Shown here piece after piece: positions 1 to 7,451 of a DNA stretch of 45,886 nucleotides; the stretch's first letter is position 1; each line of letters opens with the position of its first letter. The notes under the pieces were generated by a model that saw nothing but the letters and a program-made list of their open reading frames with translations, did no database searches and had not been told where the DNA came from. The stretch is from an uncultured Prevotellaceae bacterium. Lineage in GTDB: Bacteria > Bacteroidota > Bacteroidia > Bacteroidales > Bacteroidaceae. The translations under genes and the position numbers were made by a program. The stretch spans positions 1-45,886 of the forward strand of contig ONMA01000029.1 in NCBI GenBank assembly GCA_900318815.1. The letters run 5' to 3'.

Positions 1-27
1 TTCCACCTGTGCATCTGCTTGTTTCAT
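1..27 (-). CDS. 5' end of a truncated gene at the window edge
   Basis: Nine codons, from an ATG at 27 running off the left edge (MKQADAQVE). A purine-rich AGGGAG sits about 5 bases upstream of the ATG, which supports a start here. Too little is visible to name the product. It lies on the same strand as, and 101 bases downstream of, the AlbA_2-type gene, so it may be the third gene of that operon. Confidence 0.35.
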
Positions 28-128
28 ATTAACTCCCTAATTGCCAAATAAGTACACTAGATAATATGGCGATCTTATGCTCATACTTTATTGTTTTATT
101 TATAGCTAATCTTCTTAAAAGCAAATAT

Positions 129-1511
129 CTAGTCTTTTTTTTCAAGCACCACCCACACCCCATCATTGTCCTTGCCTTCATGTTTCAGAACACCTTTCTT
201 CTGTAAAGTGGATAAGTCACGCTCGATGGTGCGTTGGCTCACCGACAAAGTCTCCGACATTTGTTTGCCGGTGATTGTCGGAGACTCTTTGATGAGATTG
301 AGTATTTGATGCTGACGCTCAGTGAGTTTCGTCTCCGACATGTCTCCGTCATGGTCTCCGACATTCGGGGTGTCGGAAGAGGCAAAAATGATGGTCTGGA
401 ATTGGGTGGGAGTTGATTTGAACACAGGCTTCAGTTCATCTTTATAACCTTCCAAAGCTTTGGTCTCATTACAAATGCGCGTGAGTCCGCTACCTCGTTT
501 CTCCATATAGTCAAGTTGAGCCATCACGTTTGCAAGTATGGGATTGCGCCTTTCAGACGACACATCTTTGATGTCCAAATCCTGTATCAGCAATCCATTG
601 TACATTCCTCCAGGGGATGTTACAGTGAGGCGGTCATCGTATATGTCAAGATGTACTTCACTGCCCATCACTGTGTAGTCGCGATGGATGAAATGGTTTA
701 CCATTGCTTCAAGAACTGCACGTTCCGCATACTCTGGTTTGTTCTTTCGTCCATCAGGCAGTTTCTCCCATCCTCTCTTGGTGTTTGACTTCACAAAGTT
801 CATGGCTTCACGAAGTAGCATGAGGACATTGCCCGTAAACTCTGCATCGTTGATGGCATCGCCCTTTTCCTTTCCATCCCATCGGGTACAATAAAGACGG
901 GATTGACAGAGTGGGCAATCATCGGCAAACAGTGCGCCCGCATTCGTAAGGTTCCCTGTGCCAGTTAACAGCCCAAACGACAAGAGATATTTCTTGTCCC
1001 ATTCTTGTTTGGTGCGGTCTTTGAACGTGTTCGCCAATATTGTAAAGGAATAGTCCTCTGCTTTATAGTCAGTGTGAAGGGAATCGTAGGTTTTATTAGA
1101 ACCTTTCAGTACTAAGCGAACCATCTGTTCTGCCGTGGCTGGAAGACTTTCATCACCGACACGAACAAATGCTATACGCTGACCATCGCCAACATAGTAA
1201 TATGGGGTATAATGCCCCGCATTGACTTTTAGTTGCAAGATATGTAAACCATCTAAATCAAGGGGAATCATCTCCACCTCTGGTAGAGGATCCATATAGT
1301 CACGAATCCTGCTACTGATGGTCTCGCATACATGCTGCACGTCATCAAGACCTTTGACGATACCATCATTATCTATGCCATAGAAAAGGGAGCCACCCAA
1401 GCCATTGGCAAAAGCGCTTACGCTTTTCAACCAACTCTTAGGCTTCTTCTCTTCAAGCATCACCTTGAAGTCGTATGCTGTACATTCGCTTATAAGATTA
1501 TTTATTTTCAT
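129..1511 (-). CDS. AlbA_2 / HATPase_c_4 / winged-helix protein
   Basis: 460-residue cytoplasmic protein. Residues about 13-125 match an AlbA_2 (Schlafen-type, putative nucleic-acid-binding) domain, with the AFANGLGGSLFYGIDNDG core and the later FVRVGDESLPA segment. About 265-375 resemble HATPase_c_4 (AVLEAMVNHFIHRDY, then SPGGMYNG and RRNPILANVM, KRGSGLTRI). About 395-450 form a winged helix (LTERQHQILNLI, then SQRTIERDLSTLQKKGVL). Proteins of this layout are usually annotated as ATP-binding transcriptional regulators or putative defence/stress proteins; the ligand is unknown. The start overlaps the end of the upstream membrane-protein gene by 14 bases, so the two are co-transcribed and probably translationally coupled. 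Family assignment is firm; function is inference. Confidence 0.85.
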   Translation of the reverse strand: MKINNLISECTAYDFKVMLEEKKPKSWLKSVSAFANGLGGSLFYGIDNDGIVKGLDDVQHVCETISSRIRDYMDPLPEVEMIPLDLDGLHILQLKVNAGHYTPYYYVGDGQRIAFVRVGDESLPATAEQMVRLVLKGSNKTYDSLHTDYKAEDYSFTILANTFKDRTKQEWDKKYLLSFGLLTGTGNLTNAGALFADDCPLCQSRLYCTRWDGKEKGDAINDAEFTGNVLMLLREAMNFVKSNTKRGWEKLPDGRKNKPEYAERAVLEAMVNHFIHRDYTVMGSEVHLDIYDDRLTVTSPGGMYNGLLIQDLDIKDVSSERRNPILANVMAQLDYMEKRGSGLTRICNETKALEGYKDELKPVFKSTPTQFQTIIFASSDTPNVGDHDGDMSETKLTERQHQILNLIKESPTITGKQMSETLSVSQRTIERDLSTLQKKGVLKHEGKDNDGVWVVLEKKD

Positions 1512-2298
1512 CTGTCTTCGTGTCCTGATGATTTGTGTTTTGTTGTGGGACCGACATCTGCAGGAATCTATTTGTAAGATTTGAACCTTGCATCAGATTA
1601 TCATAGGATTCTTGAGCCCAAAACAAGTAATTATCCCACAAGCCTGTAGAGACTTCAGCTTTTAATTCATCAAGTTTCTCTTTATTAGGAGTGCCATCCT
1701 TGTGAAAGTACATGTTTGATGTTACCTGACACTTAAATACCCAAATAGCTTTCTTCTCTCCCCATGAGTAAGATGTCAACCAAGATTCTGGATAGTATAT
1801 CATTTCCTCATCCTTCTTATATGTACTATGTCCTAATGTGTTATCAATAAATCTCCTCGCTAAACTTCGTAAAGTTTCTATTCGTAAGTTTTCTGAAAAA
1901 TATTTATCAGGATCTTCATAAAACAAATGATCACAATACCCGTGGTCTATCTGATTTTTAGCATCATCCAGAAAATCTTTGTCAATTGCATCATTGTTTA
2001 GTTGAATGTTCTTGATGTCGAATGGTGTATTCACAGGTGTTTGTATAGGTAACCCTACTTTATGCAAAGCAACTATCACTGCGCGTTTTTCTGCAATATT
2101 CAGCTTAGTATTCAATTCTTGACAAGCTTTATTATAAGTGCCATTATACTTGGCGTACCCTTTGATTATCTCCAATGCACGAGTTGCAATGGCACGAACT
2201 TTCTTAACCTTGTTTTCTTCACGTTTAGCAAGAAAAAAAGTTCCAAAATAAGTTCCAATTAATGCACTTGCAAGTGCTACTGTAATATCAATCCACAT
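1498..2298 (-). CDS. N-terminally membrane-anchored hypothetical protein
   Basis: 266 residues. One hydrophobic segment at residues 4-24 is followed directly by a basic stretch (KREENKVKKVRA), which predicts a single N-terminal anchor with the bulk of the protein in the cytoplasm. The remainder is soluble, rich in Asp, Lys, Tyr and Trp, and ends in a low-complexity polar tail. I do not recognise the family. It is the first gene of a two-gene operon with the AlbA_2 protein (14-base overlap), so the two products are likely to work together, for example as a membrane effector and a regulator or sensor. That pairing of roles is inference. Confidence 0.75.
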   Translation of the reverse strand: MWIDITVALASALIGTYFGTFFLAKREENKVKKVRAIATRALEIIKGYAKYNGTYNKACQELNTKLNIAEKRAVIVALHKVGLPIQTPVNTPFDIKNIQLNNDAIDKDFLDDAKNQIDHGYCDHLFYEDPDKYFSENLRIETLRSLARRFIDNTLGHSTYKKDEEMIYYPESWLTSYSWGEKKAIWVFKCQVTSNMYFHKDGTPNKEKLDELKAEVSTGLWDNYLFWAQESYDNLMQGSNLTNRFLQMSVPQQNTNHQDTKTDENK

Positions 2299-2371
2299 AG
2301 GAAAATTCGAATCTGTTTGATTATAATGATTTACGTATATAGGCGTATATATTATACACCCAATATAGCTG

Positions 2372-2379
2372 CAAAGTTA
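2372..2379 (-). promoter_or_regulatory. -7 element TAacTTTG of the AlbA_2 operon
   Basis: On the minus strand TAACTTTG matches the Bacteroidetes -7 consensus TAnnTTTG. It lies 74 bases upstream of the ATG at 2298. No good TTG is present at the expected -33 distance, so the match is to the -7 element only. Confidence 0.5.
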
Positions 2380-2535
2380 ATAAATAAACTTCAGAAATGA
2401 AAAAAACATAATAACAATCTCTTTATTTTATGCATTTTTTAGCAAAAATGATTGGTAAAGATAGCATAACAAGGGATTTTTGAACTGTTTTTGCTTTTTA
2501 AAGAAGTTACATGACGGATTATCAATAAAAATGTG

Positions 2536-2543
2536 TACCTTTG
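2536..2543 (+). promoter_or_regulatory. Possible plus-strand -7 element TAccTTTG
   Basis: TACCTTTG matches the Bacteroidetes -7 consensus and reads towards the structured RNA and the acyltransferase. No TTG occurs 19-20 bases upstream. The DNA between 2544 and 2690 contains a 20-codon ATG frame (from 2585) and a GCGC-TTA-GCGC hairpin but no convincing gene. Confidence 0.35.
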
Positions 2544-2695
2544 CGAACGAATCTGTAAAGGAGCCACTAGAAACAGGAATAATAATGCAGTTATGGAATG
2601 GCTCGCCGGCAGGAACTGCACCAAAATTTCGATTAAGAAACAGATAATTAATTGCGCTTAGCGCAGACATATTAACATAAGCATTGACTATTATT

Positions 2696-2902
2696 TGCGT
2701 TCGTCTGAATAGCGTCGGAAACTAATCAGAATGAGATAAGAACACATAAATAGTGGTTGGCAAGTTCGTTATCGGATTGCCTTTCTATCCTTTTATAGGA
2801 GTCGTTGCCTTTGCCCTCGGGCATAGGTTACTCTTGTAAGGATAGAGAGGTCTCATTCCGACGCAGCCTCGACGAACGCACAAGAAGGCCTGTGCCTTTT
2901 TT
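2696..2902 (+). ncRNA. Structured RNA, Y-shaped fold with intrinsic terminator
   Basis: Ends pair strongly: TGCGTTCGTC (2696-2705) with GACGAACGCA (2871-2880), then GCGTCGGAA (2712-2720) with TTCCGACGC (2856-2864), separated by a 6x6 internal loop. Inside are two hairpins: GATAAGAAC (2735-2743) with GTTCGTTATC (2764-2773), and CCTTTCTATCCTT (2780-2792) with AAGGATAGAGAGG (2838-2850). The second carries an inner GAGT/ACTC and TGCC/GGCA stem. A terminator hairpin and T-run follow at 2885-2902. Size and the long closing stem resemble a 6S-type RNA, but I cannot assign a family. It could also be the leader of the acyltransferase gene, which starts 46 bases after the T-run. Confidence 0.6.
2885..2902 (+). 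terminator. Intrinsic terminator of the structured RNA
   Basis: AAGGC-CTGT-GCCTT followed by a run of six T. It ends the RNA before the acyltransferase ATG at 2949, so it may also act as an attenuator. Confidence 0.6.
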
Positions 2903-2948
2903 ATGCGTTGACGTGAGTGATAGATTGATGCAGCAATTCCAATTTATC

Positions 2949-4130
2949 ATGAACAATAGCAACATTCAAGGCTACGGAATGGATTCCGTCAAACTTCAGT
3001 CAGCAACTATCGATTTGTTAAGATTTCCTCTGGCAATAATGGTTATTTTCATTCACATGAATCCAGAGGTCTGCAACCTTTCTGATGCCGATTTCTGTTT
3101 GATTTCTGGACATGGAATTTATAACGTCACTGGAGTATTATTGTCACATGTACTGACACATATTGCTGTTCCCACATTCTATTTGATTTCAGGATACCTC
3201 TTTTTTATCAATTTCCAGAAATGGTCTTGGGAAGGATACAAAAAGAAATTGAGCAGTAGAATAAAGACGCTATTAGTTCCTTACCTGCTATGGAATGCGA
3301 TTCCATTTTTGCTGGCAGTATTAGCCATGTTAGCAGCAGTGGCCATAAAAGGGAAGCCAATAGAAGGAGTTGAAACATTTATCGTAGAGAAAAATTGGCA
3401 TATATTCTATGATTGTAATGAATGGGGAACCACTCGTATCAATTGGCTTGGAGAGAATCTGAGAATGACAGGCCCATATGATTTACCTCTTTGGTTTTTG
3501 CGAGATTTGATAGTTGTCACCATGATGACACCTATTATTTACTATGCAATAAAGAAATCTGGTCTATTCATCATCAGCATTCTATTCGTTGCCTATATAT
3601 CAAGAATATGGACACTATTGCCCGGTTTCCACATTACAGCATTCTTTTATTTCTCTACAGGCGCATATTTCGCATTGAATAAGATAAACGTCAATCAATT
3701 TGTAGATAAATATAAACTGCTGTTTATTCCTATTTGTATTATATTACTTGTGGCTACCACCATATATGATGGAACGAATACAGTAATTGGACAAAATATC
3801 TATCCTCTATTTGTGTGTACAGGTGTTTTTACAGCTTTCTTTGTCGCTTCAAGATGTATTATTAAATACAACATCATGCCAAATAAGATGTTAGTTTCAA
3901 GCTGCTTTTTTATTTATGCAATCCATGGAGTTGGTTTTCCATTAATAGGTTCTCCTTTGGGATTGACTAGAAGAGTGTTACACTATATCATCCCTGGCAA
4001 TACAGGTATTGAAGAAGGCTTTTGTTATATTATATCCCCGATTGTGACTGCATTTCTGTGTATTTTACTTTTGATGTTTGCAAGACGATTGTTCCCGAAA
4101 TTAACCCTATATTTTTCTGGCAACAAATAA
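2949..4130 (+). CDS. Membrane acyltransferase (acyltransferase family 3)
   Basis: 393 residues from the ATG at 2949. The open frame extends to 2805, but that part overlaps the structured RNA and its terminator, so I chose the later start. The N-terminus carries the family signature DLLRFPLAIMVIFIHMN, where the Arg and the His at the end of the first membrane helix are the conserved active-site pair. About ten hydrophobic helices follow. Enzymes of this family transfer acetyl, succinyl or similar groups to cell-surface glycans, peptidoglycan or antibiotics at the inner membrane; the substrate cannot be told here. It stands alone between an RNA and a convergent regulator gene, in A+T-rich DNA suggestive of acquired material. 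Confidence 0.85.
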   Translation: MNNSNIQGYGMDSVKLQSATIDLLRFPLAIMVIFIHMNPEVCNLSDADFCLISGHGIYNVTGVLLSHVLTHIAVPTFYLISGYLFFINFQKWSWEGYKKKLSSRIKTLLVPYLLWNAIPFLLAVLAMLAAVAIKGKPIEGVETFIVEKNWHIFYDCNEWGTTRINWLGENLRMTGPYDLPLWFLRDLIVVTMMTPIIYYAIKKSGLFIISILFVAYISRIWTLLPGFHITAFFYFSTGAYFALNKINVNQFVDKYKLLFIPICIILLVATTIYDGTNTVIGQNIYPLFVCTGVFTAFFVASRCIIKYNIMPNKMLVSSCFFIYAIHGVGFPLIGSPLGLTRRVLHYIIPGNTGIEEGFCYIISPIVTAFLCILLLMFARRLFPKLTLYFSGNK

Positions 4131-4223
4131 TAACTGACAGAAACTAAAGTGTGATATAGTGATGCGTTTGAGGTAACCATACCTATATTACATTCCTTTG
4201 AAATATAGTAATGCTATCTCTCA

Positions 4224-5153
4224 TTACAAATAATAAGATGCTCTATCCACTGGTATCAGATTCTTCACGCCCACCTTGAAAGTGGAGATATTACTCTTCT
4301 TGGCAATGATGCCGACATTTGCGGTGCTCATCCCGTACTTCTCGGCTGCTTCTCTCGCTGTGTAGTAGCTGTCATCCGTTACAAGGTTTGTGCGCCTTAG
4401 TTTCTCAAAGTGGTCTTTGGAATAATATGTTTGGCCGAACTCACGCTTGGTCGGAATATGATGGCGATAGGCGTTGGAGCGGACAGATGCAGCACTCATG
4501 CCGTAGAGTTCCTGAGTATCCTTCATCGTCAACCACTCATTGACAGCCTCCACTTCAGCCGACTTGCCAAACAATACGTCCATGTGCTTGCGGCTATAGT
4601 AGTTCATTCCCGCAATCCTACACACAGGTACTTGGTTCCGCTTGGCCGAAGTGTAGAGCCATGACTTTTTGACCTTGTAGATACGCATGACCTCTTCGCC
4701 GGAAATGTAATCAAGCACCTCCGTTCCATAAGAATCAACCTTACAATTCTTGGTTTCTGATACTTCCTTTTTCGATGTTGGCACAGATGCCTTCTTGGGT
4801 CTACTCGTCGGCAGTACTCTGTGATACGGATTCCCTGCCAGCATCTTCTCAATATCTGCCTTTCTGATAAACGCCATCCTGCTGCTGATTCTTGAAGCCG
4901 CCAGTTTCCCCTCATTCACCAACTTGTAAACGTACTGCCGCGAACAACCCATCAGTATCGCAGCCTTGGAGAATGTAAGATACTCCTGGCTGGCGATGTC
5001 TATAACAGGCTGGACTGCCTTCAAAAAGTCCTGTTGTCTTTTCTTGCGCTGAGCCTTTGCTGCCTCGGCACAATGTTCTGAGCAATACCTCTGCGAACCG
5101 CTGTTGCAAGTGAACTCCTTGCCACAGAACGCGCATTTTCTTGTCTTTCTCAT
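4224..5153 (-). CDS. Zinc-finger protein with four tandem helix-turn-helix modules
   Basis: 309 residues. The N-terminus has CAFC (7-10), Cys16, and CSEHC (24-28), a treble-clef-like zinc site. Four excisionase/MerR-like helix-turn-helix units follow at about 58-106, 149-197, 207-252 and 263-305. Each shows the same order: an aromatic/Thr start, a hydrophobic turn (for example SKAAILMGCSRQYVYKLVN; REAAEKYGMSTANVGIIAKK), then a short wing. This suggests a DNA-binding protein that reads tandem sites. GGAG lies 8 bases before the ATG, a clear Shine-Dalgarno that is unusual in this phylum. Upstream DNA at 5329-5376 holds a 10-bp-period repeat array, a plausible target. Specific function is unknown. 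Confidence 0.8.
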   Translation of the reverse strand: MRKTRKCAFCGKEFTCNSGSQRYCSEHCAEAAKAQRKKRQQDFLKAVQPVIDIASQEYLTFSKAAILMGCSRQYVYKLVNEGKLAASRISSRMAFIRKADIEKMLAGNPYHRVLPTSRPKKASVPTSKKEVSETKNCKVDSYGTEVLDYISGEEVMRIYKVKKSWLYTSAKRNQVPVCRIAGMNYYSRKHMDVLFGKSAEVEAVNEWLTMKDTQELYGMSAASVRSNAYRHHIPTKREFGQTYYSKDHFEKLRRTNLVTDDSYYTAREAAEKYGMSTANVGIIAKKSNISTFKVGVKNLIPVDRASYYL

Positions 5154-5328
5154 TTGACTCCTTTTTATGTGGTTTTACAATCAATTTCTTGCAAACCGCC
5201 ACGGAGTGAACTTTCGTCAATCATCGACAATCCTTGTCAACTCATTCCACGATGTCACGTTGGCTAACGCCGAGCTAAACCTTCTTCAAATGAGGTCACT
5301 TCCTTGCTCCTTTCCCTCTCGTTCCTCA

Positions 5329-5376
5329 GTCAACCGTTGTCCACTCTTGTCAACCTTTGTCAACCCTGTCCACGAG
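5329..5376. repeat. Iteron-like array with 10-bp period
   Basis: Five units beginning GTC(A/C)AC at 5329, 5339, 5349, 5359 and 5368; the consensus is GTCMACYNTT. Related GTCAA copies lie at 5216 and 5236. The array sits 175-225 bases upstream of the four-HTH gene. The other DNA between 5154 and 5486 shows no gene. Confidence 0.6.
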
Positions 5377-5486
5377 ATGGCAAAATAAAAGCCCTCAAAA
5401 TTCTCCGCGGTAGAAATGCGTTGCAAAGTAAAAGTAGTTGATATACAGAGGTTTATCTCTGTGCATTTTTCATTGTTTATAGTTGT

Positions 5487-5846
5487 TTAGAGGTCTCTAC
5501 ATACTATGCCAGAAACTTTTACATCCCAGTAAAAATCGTAAGTTCGGTAGTACCCATCAATATAATAATCTGCATGGAAATACACTTTGCAACTCCCACT
5601 TGCTTTACCACTTACGGTACAGTTTTTGTAGCTTGAATATGATACTGTAGCAATAGATGGGTTGCTACTATACCATCTGTAGCTTACACCAGTGGCATTA
5701 TACTGTAAAATCCTACTGTAAGTAGTTGATAACGTGATAGTCGAAGTCTCGTTTACCTTTACGGAAACATTACCTTCAAACGTTTGTGCTGTAATTGTTG
5801 TACGGCACAACAGAACCAAAAACAATAATAACACCTTTTTCATCAT
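5487..5846 (-). CDS. Small secreted protein with an Ig-like (BIG_2) domain
   Basis: 119 residues. A signal peptide spans residues 1-20 (MMKKVLLLFLVLLC, then TTITAQ). The rest looks like one bacterial Ig-like group 2 domain: the YRWYSSNPSIATVS segment corresponds to the W-x-S-S-N-P-x-x-A-x-V core, and SGKASGSCKVYFHA to the final strand. Such domains serve as adhesive or structural modules of surface proteins. Here it is the whole mature protein, much shorter than usual, so it may be a stand-alone domain or the remains of a larger protein. It has no same-strand neighbour within 300 bases and no recognisable TAnnTTTG box near the start. Confidence 0.7.
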   Translation of the reverse strand: MMKKVLLLFLVLLCRTTITAQTFEGNVSVKVNETSTITLSTTYSRILQYNATGVSYRWYSSNPSIATVSYSSYKNCTVSGKASGSCKVYFHADYYIDGYYRTYDFYWDVKVSGIVCRDL

Positions 5847-6200
5847 AGTTCTAGAATTTAAATGAAGACTAATTTCTTATAAACCTTTTAATTTCTTTGT
5901 TTTACTGGTGACATATTCCGCAGTACTCTTTTTTGGGGCAGTCTTCACGCTAATCTCTCTATACGGAGAAAGTGCAAACAACTGCCATGTATCCAGTCTG
6001 GTTCAACACGACACCTAATATCTTATGGAAGAGGTCTCAACTCATGCGTAGCTCCAATAGATATTAAGGACGATATGAATGCACAGTTACACGTTTTTTC
6101 TTAAATCGCCTTAGTTTTCTTTAATTATTTACAGTTGTATTCGTTTTTTCCCTTGATTATGTAATCGTTATTTAATTGTGATACATATTGTATGTTTAAA
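5847..6200. other. Gene-free A+T-rich stretch
   Basis: No convincing coding frame, RNA or repeat is seen here. It forms the left part of a 1.6-kb gene-poor interval that runs to 7451. Confidence 0.5.
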
Positions 6201-6208
6201 TACTTTTG
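6201..6208 (+). promoter_or_regulatory. -7 element TActTTTG before a structured region
   Basis: TACTTTTG matches TAnnTTTG. A TTG lies 22 bases upstream (6176-6178), slightly longer than the usual spacing. It would start a transcript at about 6212 that enters the pseudoknot-like region. Confidence 0.45.
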
Positions 6209-6211
6209 CCA

Positions 6212-6420
6212 GTATGTTGAAAGAGGATGCAAAAGTCAGGGCATAGAGTAATCGGCTTGCCGCCTGCTACCATAGGGACGCAAGAATGGCGTGGCCATTC
6301 CTATGCACTTGACCTAAGGGGCAGACGTGAGAAATTTGGAACCCCTCCACACATTTATAAGAATGCAACCACGCCAGAGGCGTGTGCATAGCTAATGATT
6401 GTGTGAAAGGAAGCCTTTCT
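6212..6420 (+). ncRNA. Candidate structured RNA with a pseudoknot
   Basis: GGCGTGG (6288-6294) can pair with CCACGCC (6369-6375), and CTATGCAC (6301-6308) with GTGCATAG (6384-6391). The helices interleave (A-B-A'-B'), which is a pseudoknot. A nested hairpin AGGGG (6317-6321)/CCCCT (6342-6346) fills the loop. Local alternatives compete: CATAGG/CCTATG (6271/6300) and CACGCC/GGCGTG (6370/6379). A GAAAGG-AAG-CCTTTC hairpin (6405-6419) could mark the 3' end but has no T-run. A promoter-like box lies just upstream. I do not recognise a known riboswitch or RNA family. Confidence 0.4.
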
Positions 6421-6772
6421 CAGACTTTCCCCTTGCTTCTTAAATCGAACTATTCCAAATTAAGTTTCCTAGGCTTCTTCGGTTTAGTGCGAAATAAAAG
6501 CTATTGCATCAATGAAACCGGATTTCTCCCCGATTCCGTTTGCAAAAATACAAAAAGTTTTTAATTCTTCATCATCTTTGCCAAAAAATCTTCAAAATCA
6601 TACATAATTTAATCGTTTTTACGTAAAAAGAGGCGAAAAGAGACAAAAAGTTTGGAAGATAAAAGAAAAATGTCGTACTGTGGTAGAAAACACATATAAT
6701 CGCAATGCGGCCGACGATCAATTGAGAATTTGTTGGCCATTTTTCTAATATCTATCACTACTATCTCCCACA

Positions 6773-6857
6773 GCAAAACAAGTTGTTTTGGTTTACAATA
6801 AAGCATCTTTTGCCTCTGCAAAAGCTATCTTTGCGATAGCAAAACAAGTTGTTTTGC
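6773..6857. repeat. Paired palindromes flanking two hairpins
   Basis: GCAAAACAAGTTGTTTTG occurs at 6773-6790 and again, as a 19-bp near-perfect palindrome with an added C, at 6839-6857. Between them lie CTTTTGC-CTCT-GCAAAAG (6807-6824) and GCTATC-TTTGC-GATAGC (6824-6840), which share or abut their ends. These look like regulator binding sites or a small mobile palindromic unit. Confidence 0.55.
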
Positions 6858-6914
6858 TTTATGAGGAGCATTTGGAGATGCTTATATTCGAGGCGTTCGG
6901 AATGTGGGCATGAC

Positions 6915-6961
6915 AGTGACAGATAGTGACGGAAAGTGACAGGTAAAAATTACCTGTCACT
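6915..6961. repeat. Three AGTGAC direct repeats plus perfect inverted repeat
   Basis: AGTGAC occurs at 6915, 6925 and 6935, exactly one helical turn apart. The third copy begins a perfect 12-bp inverted repeat, AGTGACAGGTAA (6935-6946), loop AAA, TTACCTGTCACT (6950-6961). A related AAAGTG-A-CACTTT palindrome follows at 6998-7010. Confidence 0.6.
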
Positions 6962-7059
6962 GAGTCTATCGTTCTGAATGTAAGATAGTTAAAATGAAAA
7001 GTGACACTTTGGTGATTTTTCTATCATTTTTTTGTGGAAAAAACGGCATGCTGCTGCTG

Positions 7060-7201
7060 GAAAACAAAAGCGGACGTTAGCCGATCTCACATCGACTAAC
7101 GCCCTTCGTCATGTACTAAAAGCAAACAATAACCTAAAAAACAAACCTAAAACTAAACTACTAATATACTTATGTATCAATCAAGCTTTCTTCTTTTGAC
7201 A
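7060..7201 (-). ncRNA. Candidate small RNA with promoter and terminator
   Basis: A minus-strand promoter predicts a start near 7201. About 100 bases further on lies a 14-bp hairpin (7091-7104 with 7072-7085) followed by a T-rich stretch. As minus-strand RNA the stem is complete, with two G-U pairs; as plus-strand RNA those two positions would be A-C mismatches, which favours the minus strand. The body is U-rich and nearly free of C. An 11-codon ATG frame (starting at 7112) enters the hairpin but lacks a clear ribosome site. Target unknown. Confidence 0.45.
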
Positions 7202-7204
7202 TTG

Positions 7205-7235
7205 CAAAGGTAAGAAGAAAACTTTTCATACCAAA
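7205..7235 (-). promoter_or_regulatory. Promoter TTTG-N19-TAccTTTG of the candidate small RNA
   Basis: On the minus strand TTTG (7235-7232) lies 19 bases before TACCTTTG (7212-7205), a full match to the Bacteroidetes consensus. Immediately upstream is the nested inverted repeat at 7240-7286. Confidence 0.55.
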
Positions 7236-7239
7236 GAGT

Positions 7240-7286
7240 TTTTCCCTAATCCTGTAGGGGAGTTCCCCTAAAGCGTAGAGGGAAAA
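7240..7286. repeat. Nested inverted repeat upstream of the small-RNA promoter
   Basis: Outer arms TTTTCCCT (7240-7247) and AGGGAAAA (7279-7286); inner arms TAGGGGA (7255-7261) and TCCCCTA (7264-7270). It abuts the -33 element and could be an operator or a cruciform. Confidence 0.5.
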
Positions 7287-7365
7287 CCCCCTTTGATGTG
7301 GCATTTCTACCATCATAGCAGGTGGTTTCTCTTGAGTATAATGATGGTTATTATTTAAATGAACG

Positions 7366-7388
7366 ATGGTATATTTGGAATATACCAT
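7366..7388. repeat. Palindrome ATGGTATATT-N3-AATATACCAT
   Basis: A perfect 10-bp inverted repeat with a 3-base centre. It lies just beyond the terminator of the Crp/Fnr operon. Typical of a dimeric regulator site, but no promoter is obvious beside it. Confidence 0.5.
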
Positions 7389-7402
7389 TGGGGAATTGTA
7401 TG

Positions 7403-7434
7403 AAAAACATTGGTATCTCCTGTAGATACCAATG
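7403..7434 (-). terminator. Intrinsic terminator of the Crp/Fnr operon
   Basis: On the minus strand CATTGGTATC, a 7-base loop, GATACCAATG, then TTTTT. It begins 18 bases after the Crp/Fnr stop codon. Confidence 0.75.
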
Positions 7435-7451
7435 AAATGAGCGATGAATGA

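Noticed and set aside
2428-2670. 80-codon minus-strand frame
   Set aside because: No start signals or recognisable protein features, and it overlaps a plus-strand promoter-like box.
5329-5376. CRISPR-like array
   Set aside because: Units are only 10 bp with no spacers; iteron or operator array is a better reading.
7170-7388. 72-codon minus-strand frame
   Set aside because: Runs through two inverted repeats and the small-RNA promoter; not protein-like.
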